Assembly (NCBI RefSeq): GCF_900106565.1
Contig: NZ_FNNJ01000001.1
Location: forward strand, 186,001 to 250,000
Direction: 5' to 3'
From: Lutibacter oricola
GTDB lineage: Bacteria > Bacteroidota > Bacteroidia > Flavobacteriales > Flavobacteriaceae
DNA: 64,000 nucleotides
Shown here piece after piece: positions 1 to 7,336 of this stretch (within the stretch, counting starts at the first letter, position 1; each line of letters starts with the position of its first letter). The notes under the pieces were generated by a model that saw only the letters and a program-made list of their open reading frames with translations, was not told where the DNA came from and did no database searches. The position numbers and the translations under genes were made by a program.

Positions 1-466
1 CAAAACTTGGACTTTCAATCCATTTTAATGCCCAATCAGCTTTTAATTTAATAGCAGGAAACACCTCAATTGCTTTAAACAATTGATCTTTTTCTGCTTC
101 ATTTTTTACATACGTATCAATTAACAATGAGTATACTTCAGAGTGTATATTTTCCATCATTATTTGAAAACCATAGAAAAATTTTGCTTCAGAATATTGA
201 ACTTCACTAACAAAATTTTCTGCTAAATTTTCGTTTACAATACCATCAGAAGCTGCAAAAAACGCTAAAATATGTTTGATAAAATAACGTTCATCATCGT
301 TTAATTTATTTTCCCAATCAATTACATCTTGGTGTAAATCAATTTCTTCAGCAGTCCAAATACTAGCTTCTTGCTTTTTATACCATTCCCAAATATCTTG
401 GTGTTGAATAGGGAAAATTACAAATCGGTCTTTGTTTTCTTGTAAAATAGGTTCAATAGCAGGCAT
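1..466 (-). CDS. nrdB: Class I ribonucleotide reductase small (R2) subunit, 5' part
   Basis: The first 155 residues are present and the gene runs off the left edge. R2 carries the diiron-tyrosyl radical cofactor that activates the large subunit for deoxyribonucleotide synthesis in the cytoplasm. The protein opens with [20 protein letters not shown] and then [11 protein letters not shown]. Visible iron ligands are Asp73 (in AASDGIV) and Glu105 and His108 (in ENIHSE), the expected Asp...Glu-x-x-His spacing. The ATG at 466-464 is chosen because it matches the usual short R2 N-terminus. The frame stays open upstream for more than 20 codons but has no ATG or GTG there. The large subunit gene is not in the window and may lie beyond the left edge. 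Confidence 0.93.
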   Translation of the reverse strand, partial: MPAIEPILQENKDRFVIFPIQHQDIWEWYKKQEASIWTAEEIDLHQDVIDWENKLNDDERYFIKHILAFFAASDGIVNENLAENFVSEVQYSEAKFFYGFQIMMENIHSEVYSLLIDTYVKNEAEKDQLFKAIEVFPAIKLKADWALKWIESPSF

Positions 467-559
467 TTCTTTGACTTTTTTAGATGGTAAATAGTTAGTT
501 GATTTCTCTTGAAACGAGAGAAACAAATATTGGAAAAAATTGGGTATAATGAAAGGGGT

Positions 560-583
560 ACTTATTCACATTTATCAATAAGT
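560..583. promoter_or_regulatory. Inverted repeat upstream of nrdB, possible operator
   Basis: ACTTATT and AATAAGT form perfect 7-bp arms separated by 10 nt, about 95-120 bp upstream of the nrdB start. The left half contains TTATTCACA, one base away from the DnaA box consensus TTATCCACA. It could be a binding site for a dimeric regulator controlling ribonucleotide reductase. That role is inferred only from position and symmetry. Confidence 0.3.
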
Positions 584-725
584 TTTTAACATTCTACTAT
601 TTTTGTAATTAACGACTAATTACTCCTAAAAACTGATTATCAGTAAAATATAAATCTGTTTTGTTGCTCGCTAGTTGGTTTTATTGGCTTTGTATTGAAA
701 AGGAGTATTGGTGTAAATAAATGAA

Positions 726-755
726 AAAAGTTCAAGCTTTTAAACTTGAACTTTT
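726..755. terminator. Hairpin, probable bidirectional intrinsic terminator
   Basis: AAAAGTTCAAG and CTTGAACTTTT form a perfect 11-bp stem with an 8-nt loop, flanked by A and T runs in both orientations. It lies downstream of the minus-strand operon that ends at 935, so it can terminate that transcript before nrdB. The stem is AT-rich and moderate in strength. Confidence 0.6.
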
Positions 756-826
756 CAAAGTACATGGAATTAAATCAACAATTAATTACTGCAAATACTA
801 ATTTTTGAATGCTTTTTGAAATACGT

Positions 827-882
827 TTCTTGAATTACATCTGTTTGTTTTATAAATAATAAACAGATGTAATTTACAAGAA
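827..882. repeat. Long inverted repeat (14-bp core plus 6-bp outer stem)
   Basis: Positions 833-846 and 861-874 are perfect 14-bp complements (AATTACATCTGTTT), with a 14-nt loop. The outer bases 827-832 (TTCTTG) and 877-882 (CAAGAA) pair as well, leaving a 2-nt bulge at 875-876. There is no U-tract, so it is not a standard terminator. It lies 50-110 bp after the stop codon of the gene at 935-1882. It may protect the mRNA 3' end, bind a protein, or be the remnant of a small mobile repeat. Confidence 0.55.
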
Positions 883-934
883 GCATAAGTGTAATTACTT
901 TTTATAGCGCTTTTTTTTGAGTGCAGGGGATTAT

Positions 935-1882
935 CTAGTTTTTAATTTCTTTTAATATATACACATTTGTACTACCAAATGGTACTGGAGCATCTTTTAC
1001 TTTTATTATTTTGGCAAATACTCCTGGTTTTTCTGTTATCATCCAATATTTAATTTTACTATCAAATTGACCAAAACCTTCAACAACTGTACAATTAAAA
1101 GTACCTGCAGGTGTTTTAATTTCTTCTGTTCCTAAAACTTTGTAGGTATCTACATTATCTTTTGGAAAAAAGTTGTAATCATACTCATAATCAGATAAGT
1201 TATTCATCCAAATTGGATTTTCGGTCATATCGATATAATCGTTTTGAAAATATGAATATTCCCTAACGTCAATAGATTTTTCTGTAGCATTGTAGTTTAT
1301 TTTTTCGCTTACTACCCAGGCATCTGGCTCTTGTTCATCAGGAAAACTAGTTATGTTATAGACCAATTCTGTGTAATTTTTTAAATTGTTTACAATAGTT
1401 TCAATTTTCCAAGGTAATTTTGCTTCTTCCTCTTCGTAATTAAAATCACCATTTTTATTATACATAGCTTCCCTTTTAAATGAAAGTATTGGTTTTTCCA
1501 TTTTTATTTTTGGTGAAGCGTTTTGCATTTTTATTTTTACAAAGCTTAGTATTGCTTTATCTTTTTTATAAACCAGTTCTTTGTTTTTAGATTTTATTAC
1601 AGAAGCTTCTCCATTAAAATCTTTATCTAAAGAGCTGTTCATTACAATTGTTTTTTTCTTTTTATTGTATTTCCAAGTACCAACTGTTACTATTTTTGAA
1701 GTAGCACTTCTTGCAGCTTTTAAAACTCCTTTATCTTCAAAAATGAATACTGCTTTTAAATCGGTTTCGGTTTTATCTCCTATAACAGCTTTTACTAATT
1801 GCCAGTTTCCAATTATTTTAGATTTTTGGGCTTTTGCTGAAATACTACAAATGATAATTATTAGTACGATTAATTTTTTCAT
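935..1882 (-). CDS. Exported lipocalin-like / TapB-like protein
   Basis: A 315-residue protein with a signal peptide ending near residue 19 (SAKAQ), so periplasmic or surface located. Residues about 22-120 resemble the lipocalin-like domain (IIGNWQLVKA near the start, then short beta strands with repeated Lys). The C-terminal half contains TPAGTFNCTVVEG followed by KYWMITEKPGVFAKI, a pattern typical of DUF3108/TapB-like exported beta folds. No enzyme motif is visible. It is the last gene of a seven-gene minus-strand operon, 10 bp after its upstream neighbour. The function is unknown. A ligand-binding or envelope-structural role is a guess from the fold. Confidence 0.7.
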   Translation of the reverse strand: MKKLIVLIIIICSISAKAQKSKIIGNWQLVKAVIGDKTETDLKAVFIFEDKGVLKAARSATSKIVTVGTWKYNKKKKTIVMNSSLDKDFNGEASVIKSKNKELVYKKDKAILSFVKIKMQNASPKIKMEKPILSFKREAMYNKNGDFNYEEEEAKLPWKIETIVNNLKNYTELVYNITSFPDEQEPDAWVVSEKINYNATEKSIDVREYSYFQNDYIDMTENPIWMNNLSDYEYDYNFFPKDNVDTYKVLGTEEIKTPAGTFNCTVVEGFGQFDSKIKYWMITEKPGVFAKIIKVKDAPVPFGSTNVYILKEIKN

Positions 1883-1892
1883 AATATTTTAT

Positions 1893-2999
1893 TTAATTAT
1901 TTCTTTTGTATTTTTTAATTTCTAGTGTTGTTCTACTTGGTTTTAGTAATAATACGCTAATGTTATTTTGAGGGAATAACTTGGTTTTATTGGATACGCT
2001 CCATTTAAAATCTAAATCTTTAGGAAATGATTCTTTACTAAAAGGAGCATCTATATTTACAAGTGTATTATTTTTAATTGTAAATGAATTGTTTTTGTTA
2101 ATCTCATTATTGAAGCTATATAAACTATATTTTATAATAAGTTGCTTGTTACTATCAATTTTTAAAACCTGCATTTTACCTAATTGTAATTTATTGGTTA
2201 CAAATAAAAAGATGTCATTTTTTTGAAGTTCAATTCCTTTAATATTATCTGCTTGTTCTGTTACATTTGGACGAGTATCAACTATTTCTGAAATTTTGTC
2301 TCCATCTAAAGAATTGTAAAATTTTTCTCGTTTTAACCAAGTTGGATTGAAAATAGCCTTATTTATTGGCGAGAGAGTATCAATTTTAACTGCTATTTTT
2401 GCTCGGTTAGGATATAATCGTTCACCTTTTGGAGTGGTATAATAGCTTACATTTTTTAATTCCAATCCTTTCCAGGCATACAAATCTGTATATTTATCTA
2501 TTTTATAACAATCGGCTTTTTTATCTAAAATAGTTTCGGTTCCAGATTTATCTGTTCCCATATATAAAGTTTTTATCCAAGAATCTGTTATTTGGTAATA
2601 TTGAAACCGTTCTCTACATTTTTTTCTTAAATAGTAAAGATCATCACTTACTTTATTGTTTTTTATATCAAAATAATAGTGGTGTTCATCAATCCATAAT
2701 TGTTCAGTAATTTTTACTTTTTCAGGTAATAATTCTCCTCCAAATTTCGAGACTTTGTAAACTTCTTCAAAAGCAATATCGCCAAATTGATCCCAACAAT
2801 AAAATACTTGTTCGGCTACATAAGGTACTTGTTTACTGTAGCTTGTTTCAACTCCGTTTTTGTTGGAGTAACTTGAAACAGTTGAATATTTCAACTTTTG
2901 ATAAGTAATTTTTCCAGACTTTATTTTGAACGGTTTAAACTCTTGTGCTTTTGCAGTTGTTAAACTGATAAGAAACAGGAGTGGAATCCAAATTTTCAT
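1893..2999 (-). CDS. Exported protein of unknown function (DUF4412/TapB-like pattern)
   Basis: A 368-residue protein with a type I signal peptide (MKIWIPLLFLISLTTAKAQ). Mature residues begin FKPFKIKSGKITY, nearly the same opening as the next upstream protein (YQVKSGIIHY). Both later carry a conserved G-x-E-T segment, a Cys, and a Trp-Lys motif (here CYKIDKY ... AWKGLELK). This suggests two members of one beta-rich exported family. No catalytic motif is recognised. It lies 16 bp after the gene at 3016-3918 and 10 bp before the gene at 935-1882, so it is probably cotranscribed. Confidence 0.65.
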   Translation of the reverse strand: MKIWIPLLFLISLTTAKAQEFKPFKIKSGKITYQKLKYSTVSSYSNKNGVETSYSKQVPYVAEQVFYCWDQFGDIAFEEVYKVSKFGGELLPEKVKITEQLWIDEHHYYFDIKNNKVSDDLYYLRKKCRERFQYYQITDSWIKTLYMGTDKSGTETILDKKADCYKIDKYTDLYAWKGLELKNVSYYTTPKGERLYPNRAKIAVKIDTLSPINKAIFNPTWLKREKFYNSLDGDKISEIVDTRPNVTEQADNIKGIELQKNDIFLFVTNKLQLGKMQVLKIDSNKQLIIKYSLYSFNNEINKNNSFTIKNNTLVNIDAPFSKESFPKDLDFKWSVSNKTKLFPQNNISVLLLKPSRTTLEIKKYKRNN

Positions 3000-3015
3000 A
3001 GCAATTTTTTTGCGA

Positions 3016-3918
3016 TTAATTCCCTTTTCTCATTTTTACCATTTTCTGAATCATATCATAAGTTTGGCGTAATTCTTCTTCACTCATATTTTGCATTTCT
3101 TCATCATCTTTATCAGCTAAGGCCATTTTTTTCCATTCACTATAAGAAAGTTTACCAACCTTTTCTAAGTTTGCATCTATATCTTCCATATCAAAATCTA
3201 TATCATCATTACTTAAAAAGCTTTCTTGTTTAACAATTGGAAAATCTGGCAGTTTAAAATGTGAATCTGGAACAGATATATTAAATTTTATGCTTGTAGC
3301 TTTTTTTGAAGTAGTAACACCTAATACAGTAGATTCAATTTTTAAAGTTATATGCTTGTAAACCCATTGTTTTACACCCAAGGCTTCCCAAATTTCACAG
3401 TTATACCCCATAAAGGTTTCTTCTCCAATTTTTTTACCACCAAGACCTTTTACCATTTGTTTACCTGTGTCTCCTGCGTCAGATTCTGGATGAAATGCAG
3501 TAATAGCATCTATAGGTAAAGACCTAGTTGCAGTAATTTCTTTTCGATCAAAATCAACTATGTACCATTCGCCATTATCTAATTTGTTTATCACGCGTTT
3601 ATTTGTAGTTTCTTTTTTTGTTTTACCAAAAAATTTCATACTACTAGTTTCGGTAGATTTTTCATCTCTTAGCTCAATGGCTCCCCAATCTTTGAAGTAA
3701 ACACTTTCGGTTCCTGTACCAGACATTGTATTGCCTAAAACTTTTCCTGAAATTGTTGAAGTGTAGTGGATGATACCAGATTTTACTTGGTAACGTTTTA
3801 GTTTGTTTTGGTCGGATTTAGTGCTGTTTATAGCCAAGCTATCTGCTGGTTTGTTTTCGTTGCCTTTGCAACTTACTATTATTGTAAATAATGCGATTAT
3901 TATGCTTAATTTTTTCAT
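3016..3918 (-). CDS. Lipoprotein of unknown function (DUF4412/TapB-like pattern)
   Basis: A 300-residue protein with a type II signal peptide; the lipobox IVSC puts the lipidated cysteine at residue 17. The mature part opens with KRYQVKSGIIHY. A core follows with GEETFMGYNCEIWE and a Trp-Val-Tyr-Lys segment, resembling DUF4412-type exported proteins. The last 70 residues are highly charged and probably helical (repeated Asp/Glu, then MSEEELRQTYDMIQKMVKM). It resembles the downstream protein at 1893-2999 and probably shares its role. The function is unknown. Confidence 0.65.
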   Translation of the reverse strand: MKKLSIIIALFTIIVSCKGNENKPADSLAINSTKSDQNKLKRYQVKSGIIHYTSTISGKVLGNTMSGTGTESVYFKDWGAIELRDEKSTETSSMKFFGKTKKETTNKRVINKLDNGEWYIVDFDRKEITATRSLPIDAITAFHPESDAGDTGKQMVKGLGGKKIGEETFMGYNCEIWEALGVKQWVYKHITLKIESTVLGVTTSKKATSIKFNISVPDSHFKLPDFPIVKQESFLSNDDIDFDMEDIDANLEKVGKLSYSEWKKMALADKDDEEMQNMSEEELRQTYDMIQKMVKMRKGN

Positions 3919-3982
3919 AATTAGTATTTTTTATTAATTAAGCTCGCTTAAATCAAACATTTAAGCGAGCTTAAACATAAAG

Positions 3983-5458
3983 TTATTCTTCAGTTAATGA
4001 TATTAATGATTTATTGTGCTTGAATTTTTTATTAACTCTAGCTGAATAGGTTTTTCCATTGGTTTTATTCTTAATCTCTACCCATTCACACACCCAGGCA
4101 TCTTTTTTTTCAGTATGATATAATTCTATTTGTATTAATTCGCCTAAGTCTTCGTGTTTATCAATATAATGTTCATCTGTTTTACCTCTCTCTCTATCAT
4201 TTTTAACGGTGTCTAAATTTTCCCACAAGCCAACACGTCTTATTCCTAATCGATCTATACCTACCAAACGTGCTAGAACTTTGGCATCTGTATCATCGTA
4301 TTTAGAGTTTCCTGTTTTTATTTTAATTACGTAGTCAACTAGTTTTCTACCTCCTAATGGATTAAATCCGTATTTGTCTTCCATCTTTTCCCCATATTCA
4401 CGTGCCTTTTGTTGAAGATAAGATCTACGGCTGTGAGTGCTCGCCAATTCCCAAATTCCCGTTAAGCCTCCACCATCAGTAAAATCAATAAGAGTAATAT
4501 CTTCATCTTTGATTGAGTTCTTCCAATTTTGATATGATTGACTGTTTGAAATACTATCACCACCAACTATATTATCACCACCAACAGTTTCTATTTCAAT
4601 TTCAGAACTTGATTCGTATTTGTTTTTTATGGTTGTTGAAGTGTAACTTGCAGATGATTTAACAAATGAAAAATAGCTTGCTTTAACAGCTAAATTCATT
4701 TCGTCTTTTGAAGCCCATTTATAAGTATCAATAGCAGAAGTATAACTAAATTTTCCACCTAAAATAACACCATCGGTAAAATAAAGGCCATATCTTTTAA
4801 AAAGTTTGTTTGGCTCCCAATTGTTAATAGCTTTTGCAACATTAGGGTAAAGGAATTTTCGTATTTGTGTAGGGTTATCTAATGTTAGCTGCCATTTTTG
4901 TATTATTGATAGCTTTCTATACCATTCGTGATAGTAGCTTTTAGAAACGGATTTATAAGTATCTAAATTCACAGAACCTTGAAATCCACAATAAGAGCCT
5001 GATATTCCAGCTTTTTTGGTCATTTCTTTGCACATACTATCTAAATTTTTACCACTAAAAGTTTGTGAAAGAGCTTTAGATTTTTTTATAAATTTTACAA
5101 AAGGCCAATGGGCGTAAGTTTTACTTCCCTGTGGAGTTGTACCCCATTGTTTTATTTTATTAGGGTCAATTAAACGTTCTAAAATTGCGCTTTCATCTGC
5201 ATACGAACCAAAAATGTTGTAACCGCATCCTAAGAAATGAAGTCCAGGTATTAAATGAGTGTTTTCTGGTTGTGGTTGAGAACTCTCTACTTCATTTAAG
5301 AAACTTATTTGTTTTTTACTTAAACGTAAACGATTTTGCAACAATGATGGTGCTTTTGTTTTTAGAGACTTGCGTTTTTTTGATTTGAGTTGCTTTGGTT
5401 TCATTTTTGAAACCTTATACATTTTGTTTACCGGTTTGTGTTTAATAATAAATGTCAT
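3983..5458 (-). CDS. MACPF (perforin-like) protein with C-terminal PLAT/LH2 domain
   Basis: A 491-residue protein. Residues about 65-345 read as a MACPF fold. GLHFLGCGYNIFGSY near 72-86 matches the domain start. The signature Y-G-x-x-[FY]-x6-G-G is at Y223-G235 (YGLYFTDGVILGG). GGD at 293-295 precedes YQNW...GIWELA, the usual end of the domain. The Thr/Ser and His of the usual YGTHF motif are replaced by Leu and Tyr. Residues about 374-485 fit PLAT/LH2: YVIKIKTGNSK, TDAKVLARLVG, EDLGELIQIELYH, then WVCEWVEIKN. No signal peptide is visible; the first 40 residues are strongly basic. The starts Met13 or Met19 are also possible. MACPF proteins oligomerise into membrane pores or act in adhesion. 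PLAT domains bind lipid or protein at membranes. The target here is unknown. Confidence 0.85.
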   Translation of the reverse strand: MTFIIKHKPVNKMYKVSKMKPKQLKSKKRKSLKTKAPSLLQNRLRLSKKQISFLNEVESSQPQPENTHLIPGLHFLGCGYNIFGSYADESAILERLIDPNKIKQWGTTPQGSKTYAHWPFVKFIKKSKALSQTFSGKNLDSMCKEMTKKAGISGSYCGFQGSVNLDTYKSVSKSYYHEWYRKLSIIQKWQLTLDNPTQIRKFLYPNVAKAINNWEPNKLFKRYGLYFTDGVILGGKFSYTSAIDTYKWASKDEMNLAVKASYFSFVKSSASYTSTTIKNKYESSSEIEIETVGGDNIVGGDSISNSQSYQNWKNSIKDEDITLIDFTDGGGLTGIWELASTHSRRSYLQQKAREYGEKMEDKYGFNPLGGRKLVDYVIKIKTGNSKYDDTDAKVLARLVGIDRLGIRRVGLWENLDTVKNDRERGKTDEHYIDKHEDLGELIQIELYHTEKKDAWVCEWVEIKNKTNGKTYSARVNKKFKHNKSLISLTEE

Positions 5459-5481
5459 AGCTTTTGTTTTTATATTAGAAT

Positions 5482-6678
5482 TTATTGTTTTATTGTTTTA
5501 ATAACCTGTTGTTTTTTATGAACTTTATTTAGATTAATTTTTCCACCTGCTGTTTTAGGTTTCATATTACCTAGTGTAGATCCATCATTAATTTTCATTA
5601 CACCGTTACCAGTTGCCGTTGTATTAGCATCGCCTCTTGGGTCATTTGCGTCTCCGCCAATGCTTCCACCTGCCATTGAGTTTAAAGTAACTGCTCTAAA
5701 TATTGCCATTTGTATTTCTATTGGTCCAGGAGGAGGATTTCCATTTTCATGGTCTTCTCTTGGATCTCCAGAATTTTGTTCTTCCTTTTTTTCTTTTTTC
5801 TCAGTAGTTTTTTCACTCACTACGTTACCATCCGAATCGGTTTTAGTAACCGTAGTTGTTGTAGTTACCGTTCCATCTTCGTCTTTAGTTACAGTTTTAT
5901 TAGAGGTTGCGTTGCTACCATCAGCTTGAGTTTGTGAAACATTTACTGTTGTTACCCAAGTTCCGTCACCATTATTGTAATGTTGTTTGTTAGTTTCAGA
6001 ATGGTAACCACTATCGTTACTTACTGATGATGTATGACTAAAAAATGAAGTTGTAGTATCTCCATTAGAATTTTTTGATGAAGTATGAGTTGCGTTTACA
6101 TCCCAAGAACCTGTTCCGCCATTAAAATCATGACCTTGTCCTGGAACACCATTAAAATCTTTATTTCCATAGTTGCCTGTAGGGTTGTTTAGATCACCAA
6201 CACCACTTCCTTTATTTCTTCCATAACCGCTACCTGCGTAAGACCTATTATTTCTGTTGCCTCCAACATCAGAACCAATATCTAAGTCGAAATCAGCGTC
6301 TGGCATTGGTATATTTCCAATAAATCCTTCAATGTTAATGCTACCATCTGCATTAATATTTCCATGTAAAAGATCACCAACGTTAAAATTATCCCATATA
6401 GATTTTGGAATTTCTCTATTTTTTCTAGCTTTAATAAGATCTCCAAACATGTCTAAAACATCTTGTTCGTTGTCTAATTCAAATTCTTCTTCATAAGAAA
6501 TTTCATTTTCAACTTCAAAATCATCAATTTCAAGATTTAAAGTCTCTAGAATATTATCTTCAGAATTTGCATTATGTACATCTTTTGTTATTTCTTCTAT
6601 ATTTCTTGAAAGCTCTATTTGTGCTGTTATTTGATTTAAGCTAAATATTGCAACTAGTATAATTGTTAATTTTTTCAT
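5482..6678 (-). CDS. Secreted Asn/Gly/Ser/Thr-rich repetitive protein
   Basis: A 398-residue protein with a type I signal peptide (ends near ITAQ, residue 20). Residues about 20-95 are very acidic. About 130-190 is Gly/Asn-rich. About 195-280 is a Thr/Ser-rich run of short beta-like repeats ending in an extended TTTTTVTKT-type stretch, and 285-312 is a KKEKKEEQ-like charged patch. No family is recognised and no type IX secretion C-terminal domain is evident. The composition fits an extracellular or surface filament, linker or adhesin. It lies 23 bp before the MACPF gene start and 39 bp after the lipoprotein gene, inside the same operon. Confidence 0.65.
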   Translation of the reverse strand: MKKLTIILVAIFSLNQITAQIELSRNIEEITKDVHNANSEDNILETLNLEIDDFEVENEISYEEEFELDNEQDVLDMFGDLIKARKNREIPKSIWDNFNVGDLLHGNINADGSINIEGFIGNIPMPDADFDLDIGSDVGGNRNNRSYAGSGYGRNKGSGVGDLNNPTGNYGNKDFNGVPGQGHDFNGGTGSWDVNATHTSSKNSNGDTTTSFFSHTSSVSNDSGYHSETNKQHYNNGDGTWVTTVNVSQTQADGSNATSNKTVTKDEDGTVTTTTTVTKTDSDGNVVSEKTTEKKEKKEEQNSGDPREDHENGNPPPGPIEIQMAIFRAVTLNSMAGGSIGGDANDPRGDANTTATGNGVMKINDGSTLGNMKPKTAGGKINLNKVHKKQQVIKTIKQ

Positions 6679-6717
6679 TGTTTTTGTTTTAAATAAATTA
6701 ATTTGTTTTACAACTTT

Positions 6718-7251
6718 TTATAAAGGATTAGCTGTTGCTTCAAAATAAACTGTTACAGTAATTTTACCTGTAGCATTTTGTAAACTTTGATAATCTCCTT
6801 TAAGTTCAAGTGTTACTTGTTTGTTATTTAATAATGTTGTTGAAATTGTTTGTAAAATATCAGAATCTATTATTTCGTATTCTACACCTTTAGAATCGTT
6901 TACATTGTAATTTTTTGGTGCAACAATTGTATTTCCATTTATATAATAACCAACATTCATTTCGGTATAATTATCTCCAGAAAATTCTGTGATTTCGTAA
7001 GTTATTTTTGTGATTTTTATTTTTTTAAGCTTGTTTAAATATTCAGCAATTGAATTGTTATCTGCTAAATTAATAGTCATTGATTCGTTTATTTCTTCTT
7101 GAGTTTCTGCTTTAAAATTTAAGCCGAAGGTTTCGCTTAAAGAAGTTTCAACAGTTACATCTGCAATTGATTTTATGTCGTCTTCATCACACGATGTAAA
7201 TGTGAATGCGATAATGAGTACTGCTGTTAATAATTTAATTGTGTTTTTCAT
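6718..7251 (-). CDS. Small lipoprotein with acidic export-type N-terminus
   Basis: A 177-residue lipoprotein; the lipobox FTSC puts the lipidated cysteine at residue 21. The mature protein begins CDEDD. Acidic residues right after the cysteine resemble the lipoprotein export signal that sends lipoproteins to the cell surface in Flavobacteriia, so surface exposure is likely but not proven. The rest has short beta-strand-like segments (for example KQVTLELKGDYQSL and KITVTVYFEA) consistent with a small immunoglobulin-like or jelly-roll fold. No enzyme motif. It is the second gene of the operon, 85 bp after the OmpA-family gene. Confidence 0.65.
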   Translation of the reverse strand: MKNTIKLLTAVLIIAFTFTSCDEDDIKSIADVTVETSLSETFGLNFKAETQEEINESMTINLADNNSIAEYLNKLKKIKITKITYEITEFSGDNYTEMNVGYYINGNTIVAPKNYNVNDSKGVEYEIIDSDILQTISTTLLNNKQVTLELKGDYQSLQNATGKITVTVYFEATANPL

Positions 7252-7336
7252 AATTTAATTTTTAATATCTATTCTTCTGAAGATGAAATTGATTTTTTAT
7301 TTAGCTTATCAAATAGTGAATTGCTGCTGGTAGTGT

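Larger units (their letters stand above)
467..934. other. 468-bp intergenic region with three inverted repeats and no gene
   Basis: This gap lies between nrdB and the 3' end of the exported-protein operon. I see no convincing coding frame. It holds three inverted repeats listed separately (560-583, 726-755, 827-882). The nrdB promoter should lie here, but I find no clean TAnnTTTG element on the minus strand, so its position is unresolved. Confidence 0.6.

Noticed and set aside
5482-6678. Type IX secretion cargo
   Set aside because: No recognisable type IX C-terminal domain was found; the C-terminus is a Lys-rich tail.
7263-7335. Coding-like sequence after the OmpA gene, reading NTTSSNSLFDKLNKKS in another frame on the minus strand
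   Set aside because: It could mean a frameshifted C-terminus, but the OmpA domain already ends normally after NRRVEFVKY. The stretch is short, so chance is enough to explain it.
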